In this document: positions 37,301-46,864 of the stretch, piece after piece
Layout: every line of letters begins with the position of its first letter
Position numbering within the stretch: the stretch's first letter is position 1
Assembly (NCBI RefSeq): GCF_028679125.1
Contig: NZ_JAJRCG010000014.1
Span: 1 to 63,563 of the forward strand
Direction of reading: 5' to 3'
Origin: Methanoregula sp.
GTDB taxonomy: Archaea; Halobacteriota; Methanomicrobia; Methanomicrobiales; Methanospirillaceae
DNA length: 63,563 bases
The notes under the pieces: generated by a model
Told to the model about the DNA's origin: nothing
Database searches by the model: none
The model's input: the letters and a program-made list of their open reading frames with translations, nothing else
Position numbers and translations under genes: made by a program

Positions 37301-40300
37301 TTCTCTTGGATGAATCGTTCGAAGCCGTGCTCTCTATGTGTGCATCACTGGCTTCTCCGAGTTTCAATCCTTGTTCTCTTGGATGAATCGTTCGAAGACC
37401 GGGAAAAGAATGAGTCAGGTTGGACTCCTTCTTTGTTTCAATCCTTGTTCTCTTGGATGAATCGTTCGAAGTCGTCACGGTCTGTCCGAGAGAAAACGTT
37501 TGGTTCGGTTTCAATCCTTGTTCTCTTGGATGAATCGTTCGAAGGATTTGAACTGGATTTGTCCCCCAGATTGTTTGTGGGTTTCAATCCTTGTTCTCTT
37601 GGATGAATCGTTCGAAGATTGTGGTGAAGAATTTGAAGTAAACCCATATAGAAGTTTCAATCCTTGTTCTCTTGGATGAATCGTTCGAAGACCCAATGAT
37701 GATATAGATTTGGTGTGTTCTATATGTTTCAATCCTTGTTCTCTTGGATGAATCGTTCGAAGCCGAGCGTTGGAAGTCCCTGTTCGGGCAGTTGAGGTTT
37801 CAATCCTTGTTCTCTTGGATGAATCGTTCGAAGTCTGGTATTTCAAACCACTTTCAACAACATCTTTTAGTTTCAATCCTTGTTCTCTTGGATGAATCGT
37901 TCGAAGCAAAGTCCATCTCGACGGCTTTCTTATCCGTGTGGTGTTTCAATCCTTGTTCTCTTGGATGAATCGTTCGAAGAACAGGACAAAAATGTGGAGG
38001 AAATTGTTGCTAAATGTTTCAATCCTTGTTCTCTTGGATGAATCGTTCGAAGACCCGTCCCAACTATTGCCCCGGACGAAGTCCCTGAGTTTCAATCCTT
38101 GTTCTCTTGGATGAATCGTTCGAAGAGCCGCTGAAGCACATTCGGTCGTGCACCCGGTCTGGTTTCAATCCTTGTTCTCTTGGATGAATCGTTCGAAGGG
38201 CGTTCAGTCATTGGTATATCTTCTGAGGGTAGAGTTTCAATCCTTGTTCTCTTGGATGAATCGTTCGAAGATGATGACAGCGATTACGGAGGCATCAGCC
38301 CGGTAGTTTCAATCCTTGTTCTCTTGGATGAATCGTTCGAAGACCAAGGGGACGCCTTGTGCTTTCGATACCAGGGAGTTTCAATCCTTGTTCTCTTGGA
38401 TGAATCGTTCGAAGCGCCGGGATATGTGCCAAATTGGATTCAGGAGAAGTTTCAATCCTTGTTCTCTTGGATGAATCGTTCGAAGCTGATAATACGTTTT
38501 TTATTGCTTTTCGTAAGCATGTTTCAATCCTTGTTCTCTTGGATGAATCGTTCGAAGAGCGCAGATCCATTATTGTCCTGCCTGCCGCGTGAAGTTTCAA
38601 TCCTTGTTCTCTTGGATGAATCGTTCGAAGAAGTTCTGTTCCGGTTGGGTTGATTACCGGATCGGTTTCAATCCTTGTTCTCTTGGATGAATCGTTCGAA
38701 GCCCGATCCTTGAGATCACCAACCCGGATTACCGCGGGTTTCAATCCTTGTTCTCTTGGATGAATCGTTCGAAGGTGACATCAAACGTAGCCTTCCCGGC
38801 CTTCGTGAGTTTCAATCCTTGTTCTCTTGGATGAATCGTTCGAAGGCGATCATAATCCTTGATGCGACACCGGAACCGAGTTTCAATCCTTGTTCTCTTG
38901 GATGAATCGTTCGAAGCACGGTTTTAAGATGCCGGCAGGGTGCCCGGACGGTTTCAATCCTTGTTCTCTTGGATGAATCGTTCGAAGATCCCTCTGTTTT
39001 TTGCGTGATATACGTGGAATTGGGTTTCAATCCTTGTTCTCTTGGATGAATCGTTCGAAGAAGATCATTTTCGAGGATAGTTATTTATCACTTTTAGTTT
39101 CAATCCTTGTTCTCTTGGATGAATCGTTCGAAGACTTGAGAAAGACATCGCTAACCAGAATGTAAAAAGTTTCAATCCTTGTTCTCTTGGATGAATCGTT
39201 CGAAGATCACCGGCAAGGTCACTGAGGGCCTGCTCTCCAGTTTCAATCCTTGTTCTCTTGGATGAATCGTTCGAAGCATGGGTCTTGATTGCGATGAGAT
39301 TGAGGATTCATGTTTCAATCCTTGTTCTCTTGGATGAATCGTTCGAAGCATTCGGATCTCTTCAGAGTGGGAGCAGATGACAGTTTCAATCCTTGTTCTC
39401 TTGGATGAATCGTTCGAAGATCCTATCGCTGAGTGGATGCCGGAAGAGGATTTGTTTCAATCCTTGTTCTCTTGGATGAATCGTTCGAAGATGGCTGCAT
39501 TAACTGGAGAGATGAGAATCCAGAGTTTCAATCCTTGTTCTCTTGGATGAATCGTTCGAAGCAGTGGCCACCATACTTCCAGTTCACTCATGGGAGTTTC
39601 AATCCTTGTTCTCTTGGATGAATCGTTCGAAGATAGGGCCATTGTGATCTGACCAGATAACACGATGGTTTCAATCCTTGTTCTCTTGGATGAATCGTTC
39701 GAAGGATATCAATGTAGTCCCGATCGAAGTGACTGATGAGTTTCAATCCTTGTTCTCTTGGATGAATCGTTCGAAGATTCCGTGTTTGCCCCCGGAGCAT
39801 CGACATAATTAGTTTCAATCCTTGTTCTCTTGGATGAATCGTTCGAAGGATAACATGATTAGATCGTTTACAATTGTCGAAAAGTTTCAATCCTTGTTCT
39901 CTTGGATGAATCGTTCGAAGAGCAAGTAACCCGGGCGGCGCCGGGCACGAGTGGGGTTTCAATCCTTGTTCTCTTGGATGAATCGTTCGAAGCACTTTGA
40001 TAAGGGGGTGTGGGTGGAATGATCCCAAGTTTCAATCCTTGTTCTCTTGGATGAATCGTTCGAAGCCTGCATCCCCCACAAGAACATTTCCGGATCCGGG
40101 TTTCAATCCTTGTTCTCTTGGATGAATCGTTCGAAGCGCTGTGGTGGAAACGATAGAATCCCCCCTCTTTGTTTCAATCCTTGTTCTCTTGGATGAATCG
40201 TTCGAAGACGCTCCGTCCTGTACCCCGATTTCGGAGTATGGAGTTTCAATCCTTGTTCTCTTGGATGAATCGTTCGAAGCGGGCGCCGGTTCGATATCTC

Positions 40301-40351
40301 GTGGGAAGCGATCAGTTTCAATCCTTGTTCTCTTGGATGAATCGTTCGAAG
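34384..40351 (-). CRISPR. Type I-B CRISPR array, 83 repeats and 82 spacers
   Basis: A 37-nt repeat (plus strand GTTTCAATCCTTG...CGTTCGAAG) recurs every 71-75 nt. I counted 82 apparently identical copies starting at 34458, 34532, 34604 and so on to 40315, plus one degenerate copy at 34384-34420 with three changes. Spacers are about 34-38 nt; I noticed no duplicates. On the minus strand the repeat ends ATTGAAAC, the usual 8-nt crRNA 5' handle of type I-B systems, so transcription is leftward from the leader at 40352-40456. The degenerate copy lies at the leader-distal end, as expected for the oldest repeat. Confidence 0.98.
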
Positions 40352-40456
40352 GCCGCGAAATTTCGCGTATTTTCCGCTTAATCGCAACCAAATCACTTAA
40401 AAATCCCACAGGCAATTCTTCCTGCGGAATTATTGATTCCTATTTAAAGATAAGAA
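40352..40456 (-). promoter_or_regulatory. CRISPR leader
   Basis: This 105-nt AT-rich segment lies between the newest repeat and the cas4 stop. Read on the minus strand it holds CTTTAAATAGG (about 40439-40449) as a TATA-like box and an imperfect stem CCTGTGG/CCGCAGG (40406-40427). A perfect 14-bp palindrome CGCGAAATTTCGCG (40354-40367) lies two bases from the first repeat. The palindrome position suggests a binding site for a regulator or for Cas1-Cas2 positioning; this is inference. Confidence 0.8.
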
Positions 40457-41050
40457 TCAGGTGCAGATTGTCGCGTAACAACAGTCAATGCACTTGTTTT
40501 TGTATTTCCCTTTGTTTGGATAAAATCCTTTGTCGATAATCTCAAGAATTTCCTGAATAATCTCAAGCCCCCGCTTGAAATCCTGTTCCGTAAACTCAAG
40601 CGTCTCGATATGATGATTGCTCCGAGTAAAACAAATGAATCCCCTCTTCACATCGCATTGATAATTCTCCCGGATCATAATCGCATGGAGGACCAGCTGA
40701 TACTTGTACGTTTCGAAGATCGTGTCCTTGAACTCCGCGAATTTATATTCGAACGGGGCTGCCGTACCGTCATCAAGGAACAGCACTTCATCAACAATCC
40801 CTTTGATGTGATTCGACTTTGACGCAATGAAGACATTCATCTCCTTTTTTATTACACCCAGTTTCTTTCGCAGGTAATCCGGGTTCCGGATCAGTTTTTC
40901 TTCGTGTACTTCCCGGCCCTTCATCACTTTAAACCGCTTCTCCTCATGCTGCCGGATATCGAGACAATGCATGTAGTAGATGAAACGGGGACAGAAGAGG
41001 TACTCCATTACGTCCGATATCGTAATGATCGTTTCAGTGTCAGTCGGCAT
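40457..41050 (-). CDS. cas4: CRISPR-associated exonuclease Cas4
   Basis: Cas4 trims prespacers and checks the PAM during spacer uptake. The 197-residue protein has Cys20 in EYLFCPRFIYY and the C-terminal cluster CIDCCYATIC (Cys187, 190 or 191, and 196), which together hold an Fe-S cluster in the family. The nuclease residues lie in GREVHEEKL, KGIVDEVLF and FEYKF (the D-E-K triad). It is the last gene of the operon, after cas2, instead of before cas1 where it usually lies. The leader starts immediately after its stop. Confidence 0.93.
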   Translation of the reverse strand: MPTDTETIITISDVMEYLFCPRFIYYMHCLDIRQHEEKRFKVMKGREVHEEKLIRNPDYLRKKLGVIKKEMNVFIASKSNHIKGIVDEVLFLDDGTAAPFEYKFAEFKDTIFETYKYQLVLHAIMIRENYQCDVKRGFICFTRSNHHIETLEFTEQDFKRGLEIIQEILEIIDKGFYPNKGKYKNKCIDCCYATICT

Positions 41051-41052
41051 GA

Positions 41053-41346
41053 TCAGAAAAATTTTGTCAGGAGTTCGTCGCTCACCAGTTTTTTGTCGAA
41101 AGCCTGGCCGAGCAGTTTTACTTTCTTGAACGAATTGTCATCCATCGGAAACACGTACACGGAATCGACTTCCGGATCGATCTCCTGCCCGCATTCCAGC
41201 GCCAGCGAATCGCGTTCATTGGAGTTCAGGTTCCCGAGGAATACACTCTTCTGTACCCGGTACAATCCCTTGTTCAGGCAGATACGGACAACATGGTTCC
41301 GTGTTGTCGTTTTTCCAATATCGTACACCACCCAGACCATTGTCAT
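41053..41346 (-). CDS. cas2: CRISPR-associated protein Cas2
   Basis: Cas2 dimers form the core of the Cas1-Cas2 spacer integrase. The 97-residue protein has the ferredoxin-like pattern: MTMVWVVYDIGKTTTRN with the conserved Asp in YDI, then VVRICLNKGLYRVQKSVFLG and DSVYVFPM. The frame begins at a GTG (41355), but AGGTG overlaps that codon and gives a good site for the ATG at 41346, which is preferred. It is followed by cas4 with a 2-nt gap. Confidence 0.93.
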   Translation of the reverse strand: MTMVWVVYDIGKTTTRNHVVRICLNKGLYRVQKSVFLGNLNSNERDSLALECGQEIDPEVDSVYVFPMDDNSFKKVKLLGQAFDKKLVSDELLTKFF

Positions 41347-41355
41347 CGTTTTCAC

Positions 41356-42324
41356 CTACTTAATCAATTTGTTTGCAATGGTGTGGCACTCCATCTGGAT
41401 CGTATTACGGATCTTCACGTTCCGTCCCCGGTAATCGATCTCCTTGTCGAGCATCTCATTGATGGCTCCGATAAGGACTGCCTTTCCCTCCTTGTTCATA
41501 TAGAGGCCGCCCGGAATGGGATCGAAATACTTCTCATTGACCTGTCGTTTCATGAAGAGGTTGATCACCGTTCTGTCGATGTGGGCCCGGAACAATTCGA
41601 TGAGATCGAACACGAACGAACGCTTGTTGTAATTGTCCGTGTGCAGGAATCCGACATAAGGATCGAGCCCCGCGATGATGCACGACCGCTCGACCTGCGA
41701 GTAGAGGACGCCGTACCCGTAGTTCAGCAGGCAGTTGAACCCGTCATGTGCCGGGTCCCGGCTCCGGCCCTTGAACTTCCATGCCTCGGGCATGGTGCTG
41801 TTGATCGCATCGAAATATGCCTGCGAAGCCATCCCTTCTATTCCCATAATCGACCCGCGCTTATTATCGAGCGTCCCCTTCATATTTTTCAGGGATTCGA
41901 ACAGGACTTCCATCCTCGCAATGTACTGTTCCAACGCCTCTTTTTGCTCGGGCCTGTTCTTCTTCAGATCCTTGAGAAGATCGATCTGGTCTTCGATCTT
42001 CCGTGAGATCCATTCACGCGCAAGATAAAACCCGGTATCTTCGTTTGCGGCTTCAAGCTGGCGGCGGCGGATCAGCGTTGTGCTGCCGAGCTTTGAGTGC
42101 CACACGCGCCCGTACGGGTTGCCGAAGTAATCCAGGAAAATAATATCGATATTGTTCTCAACCGCAAACTGAATCGCGTCGGTTGTAATCGTGGCAGATG
42201 TCGTGATGAGAATGCTGTCGATCTTGTCAGCCGAGACTTCGAAGGTCTTCTCGTCGGTCTTCACGAGAAAACAGTTGTTGGATTTCTTCAGGAACGATCC
42301 CCGGGTGTTGATGACGAGCTGCAT
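41356..42324 (-). CDS. cas1: CRISPR-associated integrase Cas1
   Basis: Cas1 inserts new spacers next to the leader. The 322-residue protein has the N-terminal beta-sandwich (residues 1-85) and an all-helical catalytic domain. The metal ligands are Glu163 in GIEGMASQAYF, His228 in GFLHTDN and Asp240 in SFVFDLIELFR, so it appears intact. Length is typical of type I-B enzymes. It lies between cas6 and cas2, with 6 nt before and about 9 nt after. Confidence 0.95.
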   Translation of the reverse strand: MQLVINTRGSFLKKSNNCFLVKTDEKTFEVSADKIDSILITTSATITTDAIQFAVENNIDIIFLDYFGNPYGRVWHSKLGSTTLIRRRQLEAANEDTGFYLAREWISRKIEDQIDLLKDLKKNRPEQKEALEQYIARMEVLFESLKNMKGTLDNKRGSIMGIEGMASQAYFDAINSTMPEAWKFKGRSRDPAHDGFNCLLNYGYGVLYSQVERSCIIAGLDPYVGFLHTDNYNKRSFVFDLIELFRAHIDRTVINLFMKRQVNEKYFDPIPGGLYMNKEGKAVLIGAINEMLDKEIDYRGRNVKIRNTIQMECHTIANKLIK

Positions 42325-42330
42325 CTGCCC

Positions 42331-42999
42331 TCACCCGGTAGTTCCTTTCAGTTGTCGTACTGCGCCGAATCCCCGCGAGACCGATTTGCCGATGCCAAGC
42401 AGGTCGGGGATCAGGAAGTTTGCCTGGAACTTCCCGGTAAAGACCATGACGCTGACATCTTTCAACCGATCCTTTCGGAATTGAACCTGTGCATCACATT
42501 TGATCTGGCCCGGTACTTCGTAGCCCAGCGATTTTGACATCGAGATGAGATTGCCGATCAGGATCTTCCGTATGAACTCGTCCCGCTCGGGGGTTCCTTT
42601 GAGTGTATAGTATCTCCGGTAATTCTCCTGGTTCAGCGCGAGCCACGGGGTTGCGAATTCATACGACCGGATCTTTTCCGAGATCCCGAACTCTTCATCC
42701 TTCAGCGAGATGCCGCGCTCTACGATCTGGTAGATATTTTCTCCAAGCCGGATCTCTTGGTAATCATCGAAGATCTTTTTAAGAATTTCTGCGCCGTCGT
42801 TGATGCCGATCACGGTGGGCACATTGCCGATCATCTTGTACTGCACGAGCGGGTAACTATAGATGAATTTGTCTGCGTTGTGATGATGGAGTTCGGCGTA
42901 TTCGTTGAATTTCGTTGCGAAGAATCCCCGGAGTTCGTGGGCGGAGCCGTGGATGGGCCGGGTGGAGCCGAGTGTGAGGGTGAAGGTGTGGAGGATCAT
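42331..42999 (-). CDS. cas6: CRISPR endoribonuclease Cas6
   Basis: Cas6 cuts the repeat transcript to leave the 8-nt handle. The 222-residue protein has the two-RAMP fold of the family. The N-terminal strand is ILHTFTLTLGSTRPIHGSAH, with a His-rich segment LHHHNADKFIYSYPLVQY, and the C-terminal glycine-rich loop is LLGIGKSVSRGFGAVRQL. The catalytic His cannot be fixed from sequence; those at 38-40 are candidates. Its ATG overlaps the cas3 stop by 4 nt, which places it after cas3 rather than at the head of the operon. Confidence 0.88.
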   Translation of the reverse strand: MILHTFTLTLGSTRPIHGSAHELRGFFATKFNEYAELHHHNADKFIYSYPLVQYKMIGNVPTVIGINDGAEILKKIFDDYQEIRLGENIYQIVERGISLKDEEFGISEKIRSYEFATPWLALNQENYRRYYTLKGTPERDEFIRKILIGNLISMSKSLGYEVPGQIKCDAQVQFRKDRLKDVSVMVFTGKFQANFLIPDLLGIGKSVSRGFGAVRQLKGTTG

Positions 43000-45239
43000 A
43001 GGATCAGACTCGCAACATCATCTTTGTCATCAGCAAATGATGCACCAATATCAGAATCATAATTCATTTTGCAGAACATGATCTCGTCACGGATTTCTTT
43101 GTGCTTTCGTACATACCAGTAGGGCATCTTCACTTCATACAAACGACGCTTTGAGGGAGGAATGTCCAGAGAAGTAATTAGATCTCTGAATTGCAGGGGA
43201 ATAACGGGAACCTGAAGATATTTTTCCATACGCGTATTGAGCTTATCTTCAACTTTATTCGAATTATCAAAGATTTCCATAAGTTTACCTTGAGTCTCCG
43301 CGTATTGCCTGCTCGCATCGACAAAAATTTCAGATTGCTCGATATCTCTCCCTGTGTAAACTTCTTCAACAATAGAGATCAGATCTGATTCGGTTAGATC
43401 CGGGCGGGATTTTTTAAATTTTTCAAATGATGTTGCCAGTAACCCGGTAGAATCGGGATCATATATTTTTTCAGATGTTTTTGAGGGCAGGAAAATAAGT
43501 ATCCGACTGCCTGTTTTAACCCGTCTCCTGTTGACCCGGCCAGCCCGCTGGATAAGAGCGTCGGGAGGGGCACACTCAGTAAACATGACATCAAAATCAA
43601 TATCCAGTGAGACCTCAACAACCTGCGTTGCTATCAAAAGTTTAGCATCATCAATATGTTCCTCTTTGGTTCTCCGGTCGTCGAATGTAAATTTCGAGTG
43701 ATAACAAAGCGGGTTGAGATGTCCGAGTTTTTTGTACAGTTCCTGACATTTCACCACATTGTTTACGACAACCAGAGTTTTTTTACCCCGCACAACTTCC
43801 TTTTCAATTTCCGCAATAGCGTCCTCAATGGGTTTGTCAAACGTCTGATACTGATTCCGACAGGAAGAGAGTAACGTTTCATCCCGGATTACTGTTACAT
43901 CAGGAAGCGAGCGGGTGAATAATTCAATCAGGTAGTGGGGCAATGTGGCACTCATCAGCATGAAACGGGTTCCCAGTTTTGAGAAATGCTTCAGGGATTC
44001 GATGATGAGCCCGAGCGTCCAGGGATCGTATGAGTGAATCTCATCGATGATCACAACACTGTTTGCAGCATTAGCTTCGATAAGGGTCCATTTGCCGGTA
44101 TTAAATCCAGCCGTCAATAACTGATCAACTGTTGCAACAGTTGCCGGTTTGATAAAGGATTTGTCAAAGAGAACCGTTCGTTCAAGAGGATTTTCTTCTT
44201 CATTCTCGCGCAGGAACGTGGCCGTTGAATGCGACAATCCCACATTTCCTTTGCCGAAATACTCTTCCAGTCTCAGAAAAATGCTGTTGGCAGTTACCAT
44301 TGTCGGCAGAAGATAGATGAGTTTTGCATCCTGCATCTCACGGATATTATTCAATGCCCAGAAAAGTGCAGCCTCCGTCTTTCCGCTTCCCGTAGGGGCA
44401 ACCGCAATAACGTTCCCTTTCACATCAGCACATTCCTGCTGGAACGGCCGTAATTGGGTAAAGGCAATCTGCTTTGCGGCACACCGGTGTTCGATCTCTT
44501 TGAACAATTGATCGGCATCAAGTTTTACCGAGTAGGGCAATTCTTTTCCTGAAGAGCCCAGCCAATCCGAATAATGGAGTATCGCTTTTAACAATGAATA
44601 GGTTGCGCGGATTGCTTCATGATTCGGCTCACGCTCATAAATTTTTGTAAAAATTCCCTCGTACCCGATGAGTTTACTCACTTCTTTGTACGGATCATAT
44701 TCGTGAACAGGAATTTCTGGAAACTGGTAACCTTCGTTCTGGAAGATCTGCCCGGCAAGAGAAAGCGCGAGATTCATACCCTCTTCGCAGACGGGTGGTT
44801 TTGCGCTCAAACTTTCCCGGTGAAATGAATTCAGAGACGGATCAATCCTTTTATGATGTCCCAGTACTGCAAGTGCTTCAAGAGGCAATTTCCCGATAAG
44901 CGGTCCACCCTCTTGGGAGGCCAATGCTATCGCGCCCCGAAAAACAAAACAATATGATTCCAGTTCGTGCCGGTAGTTTTCCTGGTAATCAAAACTTTTC
45001 CCCTCTTGTTTTGCCCGCATCATCTGCTGGAAAGGCTCGATATTCTTACCAATATCATGAAGAACCACGGTAAGGAGTGAACTTTTTAAAAAACGTTCTT
45101 CACTGAACCCATACAATTTGCCGAGTCGTTGGATCAGATTCCGTTTTGCAGATACTGTGGATTTCCACGCAGCATAAGCGGCCCTGATGTGCTCTTCATA
45201 TTTTTGGTCAGGTTTGGCCCAAAAAATCGTCGGGGTCAT
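42996..45239 (-). CDS. cas3: CRISPR-associated nuclease-helicase Cas3
   Basis: Cas3 is recruited by Cascade to unwind and degrade target DNA. The start is taken at ATG 45239 (MTPTIFWAKPDQKYEEH), whose TGA overlap with cas5 implies coupled translation; the frame is open to 45269. The HD nuclease shows VVLHDIGKN, YRHELE, GHHKR and YSDWLG, which supply the metal ligands. The SF2 helicase has Walker A APTGSGKTEAA, Walker B VIIDEIHS, and motifs V-VI QVVEVSLDIDFD...QRAGRVNRR. All residues needed for activity are present. The HD and helicase domains are fused, 747 residues in all. Confidence 0.95.
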   Translation of the reverse strand: MTPTIFWAKPDQKYEEHIRAAYAAWKSTVSAKRNLIQRLGKLYGFSEERFLKSSLLTVVLHDIGKNIEPFQQMMRAKQEGKSFDYQENYRHELESYCFVFRGAIALASQEGGPLIGKLPLEALAVLGHHKRIDPSLNSFHRESLSAKPPVCEEGMNLALSLAGQIFQNEGYQFPEIPVHEYDPYKEVSKLIGYEGIFTKIYEREPNHEAIRATYSLLKAILHYSDWLGSSGKELPYSVKLDADQLFKEIEHRCAAKQIAFTQLRPFQQECADVKGNVIAVAPTGSGKTEAALFWALNNIREMQDAKLIYLLPTMVTANSIFLRLEEYFGKGNVGLSHSTATFLRENEEENPLERTVLFDKSFIKPATVATVDQLLTAGFNTGKWTLIEANAANSVVIIDEIHSYDPWTLGLIIESLKHFSKLGTRFMLMSATLPHYLIELFTRSLPDVTVIRDETLLSSCRNQYQTFDKPIEDAIAEIEKEVVRGKKTLVVVNNVVKCQELYKKLGHLNPLCYHSKFTFDDRRTKEEHIDDAKLLIATQVVEVSLDIDFDVMFTECAPPDALIQRAGRVNRRRVKTGSRILIFLPSKTSEKIYDPDSTGLLATSFEKFKKSRPDLTESDLISIVEEVYTGRDIEQSEIFVDASRQYAETQGKLMEIFDNSNKVEDKLNTRMEKYLQVPVIPLQFRDLITSLDIPPSKRRLYEVKMPYWYVRKHKEIRDEIMFCKMNYDSDIGASFADDKDDVASLIL

Positions 45240-45970
45240 TGGAGGACAACCGCTTTGCCATCCATGCAATACCCTTCAAGCGGGGTTGATAATGTGACTG
45301 GTGTGCTGATGAACGTGAAGGGTTTCCGTTCGATGACCCGACGTTCTTCTCCTTTGAACTCAAATTTTGTCGGCAGAAGATAAACTTGCGGAGTATAGAG
45401 TGTCTGAGTGATCGGTACCGATTTCAGATCAATGTCATGTTTATAGGATCGGGAGACATCCCCGGGGAGGACAGTATTTTCAAACCGACAAATTTTCTCC
45501 GGTTGAATTTCCCTGACATCGGAAATCGTACATATTTTTAGAAGATCATCGCTGTTTCCGGCAGTGAGTGCAAAACATGGAGAGAAAAAAGCATTACGAA
45601 TTTTGTTGAGGGATTCAATATCATCAGATGCAAAGAAAAAGGTAAATTGATTATCGAAGAGGTATTCCCGAATAAGGACACTGTAATGATTTCGATTTTG
45701 AATTTTTTCTGCGGAATACTCAGTATTTGTTAATTTTCGGTAATTCCAGAGATCCTTCATTATCCCTTTGTGTGTACCGAAAACACCCACTCTAATTTCA
45801 TGTTGATCGATAAATGCATGCGCCTCATCTAGTCTTTTCCCAAGTGCAGCTCCGATCATACCTATAATTGTAGTTCTTGGTGGAAGAGGAAGGGTTTGGT
45901 GGAAAGTATGTGTTTCAGGTACTCTAAACGAAGCGGTGATCGCTACAGCCTCTAATGAAAAAGAGAACAT
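45236..45970 (-). CDS. cas5: CRISPR Cascade subunit Cas5
   Basis: Cas5 caps the 5' handle of the crRNA in Cascade. The 244-residue protein starts MFSFSLEAVAITASFRVPETH and has the typical N-terminal RAMP strand followed by TLPLPPRTTIIGMIGAALGK, the glycine-rich loop of the family. The middle LWNYRKL and the C-terminal VPITQTLYTPQVYLLPTKF agree with the Cas5t (Tneap) branch. It follows cas7 after 15 nt. Confidence 0.9.
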   Translation of the reverse strand: MFSFSLEAVAITASFRVPETHTFHQTLPLPPRTTIIGMIGAALGKRLDEAHAFIDQHEIRVGVFGTHKGIMKDLWNYRKLTNTEYSAEKIQNRNHYSVLIREYLFDNQFTFFFASDDIESLNKIRNAFFSPCFALTAGNSDDLLKICTISDVREIQPEKICRFENTVLPGDVSRSYKHDIDLKSVPITQTLYTPQVYLLPTKFEFKGEERRVIERKPFTFISTPVTLSTPLEGYCMDGKAVVLQ

Positions 45971-45985
45971 GATTCCTACACGCGT

Positions 45986-46864
45986 TTATTGATAATGTCC
46001 GTCAATCCATTTCCCCATTTGATCAAATGCTTCTCCAATGCTTTTTGAATTTTCAGGTACTCCTTCAAAAAATCCTTGTCGAACCCCTACAACGGATTCA
46101 AGAATTTCATCCTTATAATCGTTGAGTGTTTCTTCAAACATCGAACGGTTAATTTCTTTTCCTTTAACTTGCACGCTTTCAAGGAAAACCGGGTTTTTTG
46201 TTTTCAACATTGCACCAACAACAAATTTTGGTGAGATATCGGTCAGAGTTCTGCTTTGACGACCCGAAGACCATAGATTCTTTAATGCATCTAAAAGACC
46301 TTTCACTCGCTTTGCTTTTTTTACGTTATCGAGTTTTGACTTTTCTGTGAAACCGTCCCCGCAACCAACCCGATCAAGCTCGATAAGAATCGTTCCACGA
46401 TATAGTCCTGCATGAATTTCTGTCTCAAAAATGTTTGGATTACCTTCTGATTCCTTACTCATGTAGTTTGTCCCGAAATCGAGATCGCCCTGATAGGGAT
46501 TCAGTGCAACAAGGGGGGAAACACGAACAACGGATGTTCTGGTTTTTGCAGCCTTACCGGCTTCCGTTCCCATAAAACCAAAAAGATCGTCATCGATGTA
46601 TTTATCCGGCTCCTGTTCTGTCGTGGCTGCGCCTTTTTCAATCGTTGCTTTGACGCCTTCAGATAGTGGCCAATTTAAGACATTCAATTGGTTTCGTAAT
46701 GCTCTCCGAATTGCCTGCCCAGATACATAGGGATACTGATCAGTACCGACTGAAATTTTTTTAATACTCGAAATGTTATCAGATTCCTTATCTGATCCAT
46801 TCAAAGACGCAAAAGAGACTGGCGTCAAATAGGTAATTGTTAATGCCTTTGCTTCTGACTTCAT
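45986..46864 (-). CDS. cas7: CRISPR Cascade backbone Cas7 (Cst2/DevR family)
   Basis: Cas7 copies coat the crRNA spacer. The 292-residue protein has the Cst2/DevR pattern: ALTITYLTPVSFASLNGSDK at the start, then YPYVSGQAIRRALRNQL (residues 44-60), DDDLFGFMGTEAG and RTSVVRVSPLVALNPYQGDLDFGTNYMSK, and IHAGLYRGTILIELDRVG. These are features of TIGR01875/02585-type proteins of the Tneap branch of subtype I-B. The ATG overlaps the cas8 stop by 4 nt. Confidence 0.92.
   Translation of the reverse strand: MKSEAKALTITYLTPVSFASLNGSDKESDNISSIKKISVGTDQYPYVSGQAIRRALRNQLNVLNWPLSEGVKATIEKGAATTEQEPDKYIDDDLFGFMGTEAGKAAKTRTSVVRVSPLVALNPYQGDLDFGTNYMSKESEGNPNIFETEIHAGLYRGTILIELDRVGCGDGFTEKSKLDNVKKAKRVKGLLDALKNLWSSGRQSRTLTDISPKFVVGAMLKTKNPVFLESVQVKGKEINRSMFEETLNDYKDEILESVVGVRQGFFEGVPENSKSIGEAFDQMGKWIDGHYQ

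Noticed and set aside
34384..40351. Dozens of open frames reading SILVLLDESFE, FQSLFSWMNRSK or RTIHPREQGLK
   Set aside because: They are translations of the CRISPR repeat in three frames, kept open by its 37-nt unit and by spacers that happen to lack stops. No start signals or gene-like composition.
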